A DNA stretch of 64,000 bases from Hydra vulgaris (taxonomy: Eukaryota > Cnidaria > Hydrozoa > Anthoathecata > Hydridae), in NCBI RefSeq assembly GCF_038396675.1, contig NC_088934.1:36713001-36777000 (forward strand), read 5' to 3'. Below, piece after piece: positions 1 to 11,700 of this stretch (the stretch's first letter is position 1; the number at the start of each line of letters is the position of its first letter). Below the pieces are notes generated by a model. It was not told the origin of the DNA, did no database searches, and saw only the letters and a program-made list of their open reading frames with translations. A program made the translations under genes and the position numbers.

Positions 1-1223
1 AGCATCATCTTTAAATCCAATAAACTCAAATCAGGGAAACAAAAATCTCTTTCAATTTAGCAAGTTGTTTCTACATTTTTAATTAAATGTACAGCATCAT
101 AGAATAAATACACTTTTCTGCAGTTATATAAAATTGAACTATTAAAGCCATTTTCATATTCTGATAACAGTTTATTAAAAGCAGAAATATTACTTGCATG
201 ATTATCACACACAATAGCTTGCACAACAAACCCACTATTAAGCAAAAGAGTTTCAATAATTTTATTATTAAACCAACTGCTATCAATTTTTAGAACTGGA
301 ACTGCTTTTATAATGTATGGGATATTTTCCTTAAAACAAACAACACTTTTGTAGACTTCACCAACATTATTTACACCTGTTATAGTTCCACTAGAGTATT
401 CTGCACATTTCTGTAAATACATTTCATCAATTATTATGCAGACATCTTGTGACATTTGGCCATTTTCAAGTTGAATTTTTGCAGCTTTTAGAGCATCAAT
501 ATTACCAGAACAAATTTTATTTAATAAAGAGATGGTAATGAAAATTCTTCCAAAAGCTCTTTGTAGGATTGCATAGATGTATAGCGCAATAATAATGCAT
601 ATTGAATTATGTTAGCAGAGTACATTGGTTTTTTCTGATATTTTATTTTTTCGAGTTCTTTAAAAACTGCGAAATTTTTTTCTGCTTGACTTCTTAAATA
701 GGCAGGAAAGTTTTCAAGCATACTTTTACGAGTTAATGTACAGTTATGACCACTACAAAACCATTGTGTTAATGGTGCTAAACAATTCTTATAAAAAAGA
801 TTTACATGTAAACTCTCCACTTGGGCATGGAATATCAGCAAAACAAATTAAATATTTTATTAAATCATTTTTTAAAAGTTTGCTGCTTTGATCATTATGG
901 TAAATACGTTTTGATGGAGACTTTCTTTCTAAATTTATTGTTGGTATAGATGATTTTGATAGAACACTTGGATGTGTAGTTGGAATTGGTTTTAACTTTT
1001 TTATTAAATGAAATCTTTTTGCTCGTTCTCCATGTTTTAAATATTTTTCCTGAAAATGCTTTGCACAAATAACTGATGACTGAGTTGGTATCCAGTTTAG
1101 TCTATTTACAAATTTTATTCATTTTGTTCTTAGTTTTTCATTTCAAGTAAATGAAAAAACTGGCACCACATCATGTCTAGAATAGTTTGAATAACAGCCA
1201 ACAACACAACATTTGTTAACCAT
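1..1223 (-). pseudogene. P-element / THAP9-like transposase, degenerate, runs off the left edge
   Basis: The minus strand encodes a decayed cut-and-paste transposase of the P-element/THAP9 type. It opens at an ATG (1221-1223) with a THAP zinc-finger pattern: CCVVGC near the start, a VPVFSF block, then WIPT and a C-A-K-H-F motif, giving the C2-C-H ligands. Two stop codons lie inside that domain. An alpha-helical stretch follows (841-521), then a one-base frameshift, then the RNase H-like core (455-57) with IIIDEMYLQK and VCDNHASN carrying the first two catalytic acidic residues, and a FYDAVHLIKN motif. Another stop lies at 55-57, after which a FCFPDLSLLD stretch continues to the window edge. 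The domain order matches P-type transposases. Stops and frameshifts show it is not functional as written. Inverted repeats were not found because one end is outside the window. Confidence 0.85.
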
Positions 1224-2577
1224 TCTTTGTTTTCAATAATGCAAGTTTAAATTTATATAGTATCGTTGCACATTTATTCAAACCCGCATACTGGCCTTCT
1301 ATTTTTTTGGCGAAAATGCGGAGTATTAGGCTGTATACTTTAATTAAGCCATGTTACCTCACTAATATGGGTAATATGGGTCTATTTAATACAACTCTTA
1401 AGACAACTTTAAAAATGATGCACAAACTTTTCTTGATATAGTTTATTAAAAATGATGTCTAATCATAATTTTACGATATATTTTTGCTATATATATTTTT
1501 TGCTCAAAATTAAAACCTATAACACCCTACCTTATTAACTTTCAACAAAAATAATAAAAACACACTAAAACTGTTTCTTGCCCTTTAGATATAAATTATG
1601 AGCCTCTATGTAATGAAAAAACATGTCAAATGTGTTGTATTCTACATATTTGTTGCAGAAGTATTGGGTTTGATTTAAATTTAATTAAGTATTAAATAAT
1701 TGTTTGAATAATTTGTGCATAGTTTATTGCATAATTATTTTCATTAGCTTAAATGACAAGTTAAAGTTATTGGAATAATTTATTATTCCAATAATTTATT
1801 ATTCCATAGTTTGTTACATAAATATTTTTATTAACTTTGTTACATAATTATTTTAAAAATAATTATTTGATAATTAAATATGAAAGCAAGTATTGAATGG
1901 GATATAAGAAAATACTTGAACCAAAACAGCATATTACAAATTTAACTGTTTTCTATCATGCTATCTTGTTCAAGAATAGAATCAATTAAAGAGGTTAGAT
2001 GAGCAAAAAAAAAGTATTATTTAATAAATTGCCTATCCAAAAAAAAAAGCCAAGTAGAAGTATTTCATAACTTCATTTTTTTTTTATAGTTGATAGCAAT
2101 GTATGAAATGCCCTGACAAACACAAAAGATAATGCTAGGATGTGAGAAACTATCCTGTCCACATACCGAAACACAGTTAAAACAAACATGATGATATTCC
2201 GACATCAGTTGTTGTATGCATTTGTTTAGGCTCGCATGCATACGATCCCAAGTTATCATTTAGACCATTGTTTTAAAAAAAATTAGTTGTCTGGATAAAT
2301 TGTATATACTTTTAAATGTTATTTCAGTATTAGAGTCCCTAAAGACTATGCATTGCTATTCTCTATACCAATAATATAATTTTAATGATTCCAATAATAT
2401 GATTTTAATTAATGACAGCATTTGCATGCTCTGTGTTATTTCAGTATTGACATTTTCGATTTTGTAATATACTGCAAGTAAATTATATTTTTAAAAACAT
2501 TGTTGCTAATGTTATATTTTCAACACTTCATTCGTGTTTTCTGTTTTGTTTTAAATTTTGTTTAATTATCTTATTAG
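1224..2577. other. Gene-free AT-rich stretch, probable intron of the downstream gene
   Basis: No coding signal is convincing here. An open frame on the minus strand at 2065-2259 has no family resemblance. Short palindromic repeats of ATTATTCC occur near 1770-1805. Because a TMEM208-like last exon begins at 2578, this stretch is most simply read as its last intron, but no earlier TMEM208 exon could be found on the plus strand in the window. Confidence 0.5.
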
Positions 2578-2715
<138 letters not shown>

Positions 2716-3587
2716 GTTCTAAATTTTTCAAAGAACTGCATTCAAAAAATAAAAGAGATGCTTACTGAAATAGCCAATTTTTTTTTTTTTTAATATTTGT
2801 GGGAATTCAGCCATTTAAATTTAAATAAAATCTCTTATAATATTTAATACACAGATTAAATAAAATTTACTATATAAATTGAACTGAAATAACCATACAT
2901 GGTTATTTAATTTCAATTTAAACTACATGTTAAATGCTGTTGTTTTAATAGAATATTAATGTCCCAATTTAATGTGCAAATAATACTATTTTTAAAACTT
3001 AGCTATAACAAAAGGTTCAAGTCTAAAAATTCACTATTGATGTTACAAAAATTAACTCGTATTTTTTTTTTATATTTTAATACTTTTCAAAAAAATGTTG
3101 TTTGTTTATGAAAAAATACTAACAAAACAGCAATAAAACGACAAATATAGCTTCATTTTTTTATTGTACACATTTTATTGTTTCTTAGACGCTGGTCGTT
3201 TCATTAACTGGTTATTTCAGTAGCAATTTCCTTAAAACTATACCATATTAATCATTAGAAAAAACAAAACCATTAGCGCTAAAATATACAAAATTACAGT
3301 TTATTTAACGTTTAAAGATAATTTTTAATTTTTTAAAGCGGCTTTTTCCAATTTTTTTGAGTTTGTGTGGATGTAAAGTAAAAATATATACCCGTTTGGT
3401 TGTATATAATTGTATTAAAAATTTAAAATATTTATTTTAATTAAAAATCAGCTTTTAAAATATAACATAATAGCATTGTTTTTAATTAAAAAATTTTGTT
3501 GCATATTATTTATTGCAAATTAAGGTTATTGTATCTAGTTTTATAGCTTTGTGCGTATGTTAACGAAATCTTACGAACTGCTTAGGT
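2716..3587. other. 3' UTR and AT-rich intergenic DNA
   Basis: AATAAA-type signals occur near 2749 and 2824, consistent with the 3' end of the TMEM208-like gene. Beyond that the stretch is AT-rich with no gene or repeat that can be named. Confidence 0.5.
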
Positions 3588-3732
3588 GTCATCCATAAAT
3601 TACGTCACGCTCAAGGGGTAGTGGGAGAGAGTTTAGTGTTTTTGTAACGACTCATGCGGGACTTGTTACTAAAGAGTTACGATGTTTTGACGAGGGGGAG
3701 GGGTCAAAAACGGTCGTAATTAATGTACGATA
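3588..3732. mobile_element. Short MITE-like element with ATAAATTACGTCAC ends
   Basis: The left end reads GTCATCCATAAATTACGTC (3588-3606). The right end (3714-3732) is its degenerate reverse complement, GTCGTAATTAATGTACGAT. The 145-bp interior is purine-rich with G runs, unlike the flanks. End motifs of the ATAAATTACGTCAC type are widespread in small non-autonomous DNA transposons of animals. There is no coding capacity. The superfamily is not assigned. Confidence 0.6.
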
Positions 3733-4079
3733 AATTACTCTGTTGGCAAGTATAGTTATTGCTCGACGTGTATCTTATTTAGGGGCTGCTATAAACTTTT
3801 AGTTTTATATAAAGTTCGTTTTAAACTTTAAAATTTTCACAAAAATAGTAATGGGTGTCTCATTCTTAGTATACCTCTAAAATGATATCCTTGACCCTAA
3901 AAACTTTTTATTTCATGTATAATACGTTAGTATTACATTAACAAATTGTTTTAGAATACTTTTTTTATCTTTCTGAGGCATAGTGGGATGGTGGAGTAAC
4001 ATAAAAATCTTTATCAATTTTTGAAGAAACAAATATTATACTTTCAAAATTAAAGACTCGTTATAAATTTTTAAAATTA
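3733..4079. other. AT-rich stretch with nothing recognised
   Basis: No open frame, repeat or structured signal could be supported here. Confidence 0.5.
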
Positions 4080-4812
4080 AGAATCGGAATCATGTTTATC
4101 ACTTAATAAATCACTTTCGGAAACAAATTTCTTTTTTCAAGAAGATTGTTTCTTTATCTTCCTTTTCTTTTACTTCGAGTACAGTTTTTGTTGGTGTATC
4201 TGTTGCTATTAGGTTGCTTTCACACGAGGTTTTCTTTTATTTCTTCTTTCAGTGGCTTTTGGAAATCCTTTAAACTGAGAAGGGCTTACAAAGTTAATAA
4301 CTTCAGAACCATTGGCTTGGCTTGGAATTGACAAAAGGCTCTTGATGCTTTTATGGTGAGAGTAACAAATTATTGGTATTCAGAGTTTCTCCAGTATTTG
4401 TTTGATATGTATTTGGATTGTTTCTATCACTAACAATACAACATAAAAAATCTGCTTCTGAATTTACATTATTGTCAAAAGGAAATATTCCACTTTTCTT
4501 AAATCCACTTTAAATGTTTGTGATAGTAAAACATTTTTCGTATGCGATGTTAACACAAGATGCAATACTGTAAATAGTGATTTGGACTCCAGGATGATTT
4601 AGAAGCCAAGGTTTTATTGCATCATTATAATAAACTTGGAATAGAGAAAATACAGAGACAATAAAATACAGAGACATCTAAGTGCTGCATTTTGTGACTA
4701 CTAGTTGGTAGTATAGTAAGAATAGTAACACCATTACTCTTTGCAAGATCAAGAGCTTTTATAGATGACTCTCATGATTATCAAGTATAAGTAGAGATGG
4801 ATTTTCATTTGA
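4080..4812 (-). pseudogene. pogo/Tigger-like transposase, C-terminal half, frameshifted
   Basis: Reading the minus strand from about 4812 down gives NENPSLLILDNHESH, the last catalytic Asp region of the DDE_1 (pogo/Tigger/CENP-B-like) transposases. Then, in shifted frames, come KSNGVTILTILP, HKMQ, LDVSVF, NHPGVQITIYSIASC and SGFKKSGIFPFDNN, followed by SEADF and a basic, Lys/Thr-rich tail. These blocks occur in this order in pogo-like transposases. The N-terminal DNA-binding part and the first catalytic residues are missing, because a LINE fragment begins directly beside it at about 4818. A small tandem duplication of AAAATACAGAGAC breaks the frame near 4660. The fragment is dead. Confidence 0.75.
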
Positions 4813-4817
4813 CGTGA

Positions 4818-5766
4818 ATGTTTTTAATATCTTGGCAATATCAACATAGAAAGAGCTCACAGAACGGGAAAAACATGAAGAAAACCGTAGTTGTCAAATT
4901 ACTTCACTATAAGGACAAAGTAAAGGTGTTACAGGCAGTAAATAAACTCAAAGGATGGGGAATCTATATAAATGAAGATTTTTCCAGCGAAACACGTGAA
5001 GTAAGAAAAAATTTACTAAACAAGATGAAACGCAGAACACAGAAAGAATGGTAAGTATTCTGTTATTATTTACGATTAACTCATTGTGAAAGATTTTAGG
5101 AGAAAGCAAACCAACGCTTAATCACATTTTCTAATTTTAGCCTTTAAATAAACACATTTTATTATACTTAATAAAATAATTACATTATTATTCATTTTTA
5201 TTATTTCTTTTTTTTATTTGATACATTTATCTTTACAATGAGTCAAAATACTATTTTCCAAAACACTGAATTTAAATCAGTTCTAAATAAAAAAACAATA
5301 TTATTGAATAAAGATTCTGATCCTGATATTAACTATTATAAAGAACAAATTAGAAATTTCAATCCAATATACTATGATATAGAATCGGAAAACCTCATTG
5401 AATGTTTGGATATTAATTCGTTCTCACTTTTCACTTAAACATAAGAAGCTTAAAAAAAATTTTTTAATTATTCAAGGAGTTTTTGTATAAAATCAAAATT
5501 GATTTTAAAGTTATTTGTCTCAGCGAAACTTGGTGTCTCGATGTTAATATTGAGAATGATTCAAATTATCAGTTAAAAAATTATAAAGCAATTCATCAGT
5601 TTTGGAACTCTGAGAAGAAAGGTTTTTGAGAAGAAAGATTATGTATTTTTATAAATAACTTATTGTCATATGAATGTAAAAAAGAATTATGCTCAGCCAC
5701 AAGCAATTATGAGTTGTTGCGCATTGAAATTGCAAACAAAGCCTTAAAAAATATTATTGTCTACGT
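4818..5766 (+). pseudogene. LINE (CR1/L2-like) ORF1 end and start of endonuclease, interrupted by a hAT element
   Basis: At 4875-5054 an ORF1-like RNA-binding segment is visible (VVVKLLHYKDK, then LKGWGIYINEDFS, then an arginine/lysine-rich end). A second ORF opens at 5238. In shifting frames it gives SLFTLNIRSLKKNF (the N-I-R-S-L block that starts LINE endonucleases), VICLSETWC, ENDSNYQLKNY, CIFINNLLSYECKKEL and YELLRIEIANKAL. These are the early blocks of an AP-type endonuclease in CR1/L2-like LINEs. The coding sequence stops at 5766, where a hAT terminal repeat begins. The endonuclease core after this point and the reverse transcriptase were not found on the far side of the hAT element. 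Confidence 0.75.
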
Positions 5767-5853
5767 CAGAGATGGCCAAATATCTGCTCGCGAGTCGCAT
5801 GCGGCTCTTAAAATGTCATTGCGGCTCGCGAGCCGCACGCGGCTCTTTTTAAA
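5767..5853 (+). repeat. hAT 5' terminal and subterminal GC-rich repeats
   Basis: The element starts CAGAGATGGCCAAA at 5767, a typical hAT end. It is followed by two subterminal copies of a GCTCGCGAG..GC.TGCGGCTCTT motif (about 5785-5809 and 5821-5850), separated by about a dozen bases. They are strikingly GC-rich against the AT-rich surroundings and are self-complementary. In hAT elements such subterminal repeats bind the transposase. The bases before the end, GTCTACGT, would be one copy of the 8-bp target duplication. The second copy and the 3' end were not found. Confidence 0.75.
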
Positions 5854-5929
5854 AGTTATATTGTTTTACTGATAATAAAAACTTGAATTATTGAACTTGA
5901 ATTAGCCGGGAAACATATCGTTTGAAAAA

Positions 5930-7862
5930 AGGATATAGCAAAAAGTGACAATAAAGCACTTCGCAATAAATATAAGAAAAGAAAAATTGAAGATGAGAAC
6001 AGATCATTTCATGGTGATTGGACAGAAAAATACGCATTTATTGAAAAAGAAAATAAACCTATGTGTTTAATTTGCAATACAGAACTAGCTCATAATAAGA
6101 CATGTAATGTTAAAGGTCACTATGAAACAAAACATATGTGTTTTTCTGAAGAATACCCAATAAATTCATTTCATAGAATGAAAAAAATCGAGTTGCTTAA
6201 AACAGTATTTAAAAATCAACAAATGAATATTTCATCTTCCAGCAAAGAATCAAGTATTACAACAGAAGCAAGTTTTATTATAGCTTGGAACATTGCAAAA
6301 AGTAAACATCCTTACACTGATGGAGAGTTTGTAAAACAAAATCTTTTTGATGTGATCTCAGTTTTAGATCCTAATAATTGCAAAATTCAAAAGTTAATTT
6401 CAAGTATTTCTGTTTCTTGATATTCAACTGAAAGAAGAATATCTGAGATTAGTGTCGAAGTTGAACAGCATTTGTTAAATGACTTTAAAAATTGTGAAGC
6501 ATTGGATAAATCAATAGATATTCAAGATAAACCTCAAATGGCAGTATTTGTTACTAACAAATACTGTTACTAATGAATATCTAACAATGTTAGATATTTA
6601 ACATCAGATGTACTTGTGAAAGAAGAGTTGCTAGATTTAGTAGAGCTAAAAGACACAACTCGTGGAACTGATTTAAAGGAAGCCCTTGACACTGTTCTGG
6701 TGAAAATCAATGCTCCTAAGAACAAGCTTGTTAGTGTTGCTAGAGATGGTGCAACAGCAATGGTTGGAAAACACATTGGGCTTATGGGTTTACTAAATAG
6801 TGATCCTACATATCCAGAGTTTATCCCAGTTCATTGTGTGATTCATCGAGAACATTTAGCAGCAAAACATTTTAATTTTCCAATTCTTTTTAAATCAGTG
6901 CTGGAGATGAGATCTAATGCAAAAAATCACAGACAGTTTAAAAATTTCATTAGCGAATTGGATCTTGCTGACAAACCAAGTGATTTGTCGTTTTACTGTG
7001 CTGTAAGGTGGCTTTCAAGTAGTCACTACTTCAAAGTCACCTTACAGCACAGTTCTTTATAGGTTTGAAGAACTATTAGAACCAATTAAATGTTTTTTGC
7101 TTGAAAAGCAAAAGACATTTGAAATCTTTGGCAATGTGAATTTTTTGCAAGATCTTTTATTTGTAACTGATGTAATGCAAAATTTACAAAATCTGAATTT
7201 GTCGCCTCAGGGAAAAGAAAAAGATATATCTGATTTTGCTCAGACTATATTTAGTTCTCAAAAAAAAATTGCTCTATTTCAGAAAGATCTTACTTTAAAA
7301 ACTTTTAATCATTTTCCTCAAATTAAGAAGATGATTCATAATCCTAGTCCTACAATTCAATATGATGATCATAAGATTGAATCATACCGGGAAAAACTAC
7401 GGAATTTATTCGAAGACTTTCAAAACAGGTTTAAAGTTTTGTATGCTCTTAAATCATCAATAGCATTTTTAATAAACCCTTTTTTAATTGATATTATTAG
7501 TGATGGTTGTGCAATACCAAAAAATATATTTGAAGAACATATCAATTTGAAATAGAATTACTAGATCTCCAAGAAGTTCAAAATCTTCAAATGCTGCATA
7601 AAACACTAGCTTTATTAGATTTTTAAAAAATGGTTCCTTAAGTTAAGTATCCTCAACTAAAAAGGATTAGTATAAAACTTTTTTCATTTTTTGGTTCAAG
7701 ATATACATGTAAATCTTTATTTTCGACTATGAAATTTGTTAAATCAAAGTATCGTGCCAATCTAACTAGTGAAAATTTGTTACTGTTGCTTAGAATATTA
7801 ACTACAAGCTTGAAACCAGATTTTAAAAAACTTACCAGTAGTGTTGAAAATCTTAGTGTCTA
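5930..7862 (+). pseudogene. hAT transposase (ZBED5/GTF2IRD2-like), degenerate
   Basis: The broken reading frame carries the full domain order of a large-animal hAT transposase. A BED-like zinc finger is at 6061-6140 (MCLICN, then GHYETKH). A stop falls at 6418. The RNase H core follows with LVSVARDGATAMVG near 6731-6772, holding a catalytic Asp, and VHCVIHREHLAAK near 6830-6870. The conserved RWLSS stands near 7009-7023. After a break caused by an inverted duplication (6997-7051) the frame resumes at RFEELLEPIKCFLLEKQK and runs to 7555. In another frame the C-terminal dimerisation block follows: FFGSRYTCKSLFSTMKF near 7690-7740, then SKYRANLTSENLLLLLRI. At least three disruptions make it inactive. 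Confidence 0.85.
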
Positions 7863-8550
7863 ATAAATCTGTAGTAAATTATGCAAGTTATTATGTAAGC
7901 AGAATTTTCTAATGGTCTTTTACAAAATAATTGATGTTATAAAAAGAATTCTCTCTGTTATGTCTAAGTTATTTCTGAATGATGAAAAGATATTTTTCAA
8001 TTGTAAAAATAAAGTAATTTGAACTTAATTGAAGTTGATTGAAATTTTTTTTTTATTGTGTAGTCGTTTATTTATTTGAAATTGTGCAGTTTTTAGTAAC
8101 TTATGCTATTAAGTGGTTATAAGCAAGTTCAACTCGAATAAAAGCAAGTTTAATTCAAATACATTTAATTTTTTTTTTTTCTCAAAGAAACCTTTTTTAT
8201 CTTTAGATTTTTATATCTTGCTTACAATTATTTTTATAAGGAAATTTATGGTTGTTGTAATTGTGTTAATTCAAAAAAAAAATACGTTTTAGAGATGCTT
8301 TCTCAATTTTTTCTACAATTGTTTTTTTAGTGTGAATAAAAAGGAATCAGATTTTATGTAGCCATTTATGTTTACATTTAAAGAACAGCTTTTACTTTCT
8401 TTATTGTAAAAAAAACTAAATACTAAAATAAATTGTGAACATACTAAGTTTATTTATAAAAGTACAATTTTCATTTAAAAATCAAAATATTGATGTATAA
8501 AAAACCTAAAGAGGTATACCACCCACGGTGTTTGCTTTCGCCCCTATTTC

Positions 8551-8645
8551 CACCCCTCGTGTGTGCAACTTCTGTTAATGATTTACTGTTTAGAAGCCCC
8601 TTATAAATAATAAAAACCAAAAAAATCTTGCACACACGAGGAGTG
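8551..8645. repeat. Inverted repeat, 18-bp arms, about 59-bp spacer
   Basis: CACCCCTCGTGTGTGCAA at 8551-8568 is matched in reverse complement at 8628-8645 with one mismatch. The enclosed sequence is AT-rich and non-coding. It could be a tiny MITE or the core of one; no target duplication is clear. Confidence 0.55.
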
Positions 8646-8692
8646 AGAGTAGATATTTCAATTTTGCTAAGTGTTATTTAAAATGTCTTCTT

Positions 8693-8733
8693 AGCTGTTT
8701 TTTTTAAAGTTTCTAACTTTAAAAAAAACAGCT
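8693..8733. repeat. Perfect palindrome, 19-bp arms, 3-base loop
   Basis: AGCTGTTTTTTTTAAAGTT (8693-8711) is followed by TCT and then its exact reverse complement (8715-8733). It is one of a set of short-loop palindromes in this window. Confidence 0.9.
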
Positions 8734-9021
8734 TTCATTCATGTTACTTTAATCTCTCGTTCCCACTAAATAATAAACGCAAGTAGAAATCTGATGATTA
8801 GGGATATCCAATCATGTTTCTGTGGGCATAAATCATCCACTAAATAAAGTTTTGATTTTATATTAAAAATACTTCGAAAATGCTGTCTTTTGCAATAGGT
8901 AGTGGATATAAACTTGTACATTTTACCTTCGGCGAAAGATATTTCATTCGGTAGTTGATGGACATTTAACTTATCTTGAATATGCGACTCAATGAAAAGA
9001 CAAGAAGGAACACCATTAAAA

Positions 9022-11700
9022 TTATTTGAAATCGAAAGTTGATGTGAACAATAAGAACACTTTTTTTTTATGAAAAAAGTTCAAGACTACGCCTTCACCT
9101 ACTTTTGAGAAGTAGAGATCATAAATAGTTTTAGTTGAACTTCGCACGCACAATTGATTATTGCAAACTATTTGTGACTCAAAAAACTGAACTGGCATAA
9201 TGAAATTAATGTAATGCTCCATTTCATTTCCGAATGTACAAATCGAGTGATTTCCATTTTCGTCTTGAGAAACACAAAGCTTGCACCCGTCTAAGAGCCA
9301 AATACTTTTTGCTTTATTCCAATCTATTCCTTTATTCCATTGGAATCAATAAACCCTATTATAGAAGCAATTTTTTCTTTGATATCAGAGTTTTTCAAAT
9401 TAATCAATATGTTTTTAGACAGCTTGCTTGAAGTCCAAAGCGCAAGTAAAAAATAATCAACTGTACATGTGTTCAATAATTTAACTGGTTTTTTAAAATT
9501 TGATTTAATAAGCTTTCCTCCCCATTTAGGAATATTACTAAAAAACGACGAGTTTTCACTTTGTTTTTCGTTAACTTTCAATTTCTTTGAACTGACTACA
9601 TCCTGCTTATTAGACAGCGAACGCTTTTTATTCTTGATAGATTTATCTTCATCTATGCTTGAATGATCACCAAATGACTCAGAAGAAGAAACTAAATTAA
9701 TTTTAGGCTTCTTTTTCAAAAACTTTTTTTTTTTTTTGACTCATAAACTTCATCTTCCGAAGTTTCAATTTGTGTCAACATTGAAGTGTCTGGTTTTTTG
9801 TTATTAGTAAAAAAAAAATGTTAGTAATCCAGCTGGGTTCGGAAGCATCAAGTACTTTCTACATGCTAAATAATAAATTACGCTAGCGATATACGCACAG
9901 CAGCCAACAGTTCCCATGCCGGTCTTACAAGTACAGTACCATCCTTCGATTCCAGTTTCATCATTTGTATTAGGTAAATATTGCACGTACACTTTATACT
10001 TTGTAGACCCAGAATGACGAGATCTGATAATAAGAGAAAGAACTTTTGATTTCCCTATCGATTGAACAATTTCACATATTGCCAATTCATATTTTCTTTT
10101 ATTGAAATATTCAGAAATGTAGCTTTAGTATTGCCTAAGTTAATATGAGCCCAAAGTGATGTTGTTTTTTATTATTTCTTCAGGCAATTTAGGAAAACCA
10201 AGTACAAGTGTTGCTTCAATGTTTACAAACAAACTCTTTTTGTTTAGTTTTTCAGTTTTGACCAGCTTTTCCAAACTATTTTCTAAATGAAGCTTTACTT
10301 TCATGTTATTAATAATTTTTTGTTTGTCATCCTGGTCTGAGTGAAGACGCTTGAAAAATCTATTAATAAGGGATGCTGCAATTCTATAGTCGTTGAGTGT
10401 GTAAGGCAAATCTAAGGCTCTGAAAGGTGTTTTTAGAAATGAAGTTGTGACTTCAATAACCCAACGACACTTGGTAATCATTCTAGATTGATTAGCTTGT
10501 AATGTTGTCAATTGTTTTTGACCTTTTTCTACACATGCAGGCATTTTTGGCTCCAAATTAAAATTATTTTTTAAGTTATCAAAAACCTCTCGAAAACTCT
10601 CAAAAAAAAGTCACGAAAACCTCTATCAAGTAATATAATATCACCTGGATAAAGCAATTTTCTAAGATTTTGGTCGCCTAGAAATACATCATTCATAATT
10701 GAAGCATCATTTTTTGTTACCTCGTGAAGTCCAAATACATCGACAATTTTTCCATTTGATATAGAAAATAAAAAAGGTTTAACCAAGTGTGTTTTTTTTT
10801 TGTACGCTGAATGTTTTTCGTTGAAAATAGTTGTTGCTGCTCTTTTGACAATAACAGTAAGTTCCGTCGACAACTAATATCAACTGAAATTCTTTAGCCC
10901 TAAATATTTCTTTGGCCAATTCGCTGTTATTTGCTAACCATCAAGGCCAGTTTTTAGCCAAAACAGAAAGATGGGTAGAACTTGAGATTTAGATCTACTA
11001 CTGGTGTTTCTGAGTGAAATCAAATCTCCACTTAGTTCTTCAAATTGTTGTCTATTGAATCAGTAGTTCGCTGGCAAATAGAATCAGGCAGTTTTGAAAT
11101 ATCAGAAAACTTTGAAAATAAACTGCTCTGCTGAGCGTAATATCGAAAACACCTCTAGTAAAGATTTAACTTTTTATGCATTTAGTTTCACATTCTTTTT
11201 AACAACAATCAGCTGATTTAAAGCTTCATTGTTTAATAATTCAACTTCGTTCAAATGCTCTCCGCACATCTTGATCCAGTAGGTATAAGAATTTTTTTTT
11301 GGACATAAACGTCAATAATGCCTTGCCCTGAAATGAATTTGAAATTTTTTGAAGAGTTATTAATGTGACATACGAAACAATAGCGATGAGAAGCAGTTGT
11401 TCGAGGTATATCCACCAAAATTGATGTATTTTTTTCGCTCATTCCTTCGCTTTTTTTTAGCTCAACTAATTCTTTTTTAAACTTAACTAGAAATCTTTTT
11501 GAAGACTTTAGTGATATTTATTCATTTTGTTCAATAATCGGTGGGCAAGCTGATATTTGATTTGTTTCAAGCGTTTCAGACAACTCAAGATTTGTTGTTT
11601 GAAAATCAAACGACTGAGTCTCTATAAATCTACTTAACGGTGAATTTATTTCCTCATTTTCCTTTCTCCGTGCTCTTTAAATACAGGCAGCACAGCAATG
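9022..11700 (-). pseudogene. DDE_4-type transposase with SWIM zinc finger and C-terminal NTC module
   Basis: Pieces in several minus-strand frames form one long protein. An N-terminal segment (11442-11251) has a CxxC pair (YCFVCHINN) and IPTGSRC. A helical part near 11050-10940 contains SLRNTSSRSKSQ and LKTGL. The catalytic core follows: LILVVDGTYCYCQ near 10890-10850 (first Asp), then THLVKPFLF, GDIILLDRGFRD near 10640 (second Asp) and CRWVIEV near 10470 (Glu). The middle carries QLTTLQANQSRM. Next is a SWIM-type finger (10085-9804) with WYCTCKTGMGTVGCCAYIAS. After a charged linker comes LLNTCTVDYFLLALW (about 9480) and, in another frame, WNKAKSIWLLDGCKLC and a tail to the stop near 9022. 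Poly-A length changes shift the frame at about 9725, 9813 and 10795, and at other points. The C-terminal NTC module looks superficially like the catalytic Cys region of ubiquitin-specific proteases (NTCxxxxxL), but this is only a resemblance. Terminal inverted repeats were not identified. Confidence 0.7.

Larger units (their letters stand above)
7863..9021. other. Non-coding stretch with two inverted repeats
   Basis: No gene is seen. The 3' end of the hAT element should lie here, but no copy of its terminal CAGAGATGGCC motif was found in reverse complement. An inverted pair built on CCTCGTGTGTGCAA lies at 8551-8568 and 8628-8645. A perfect 19-bp palindrome with a three-base loop lies at 8693-8733. 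Confidence 0.5.

Noticed and set aside
2065-2259. Minus-strand 64-codon frame with several Cys
   Set aside because: Short, ends in a poly-Lys run from homopolymer A, no splice context or family resemblance.
4146-4331. Plus-strand 61-codon Leu/Phe-rich frame
   Set aside because: Antisense to the basic tail of the pogo-like transposase.
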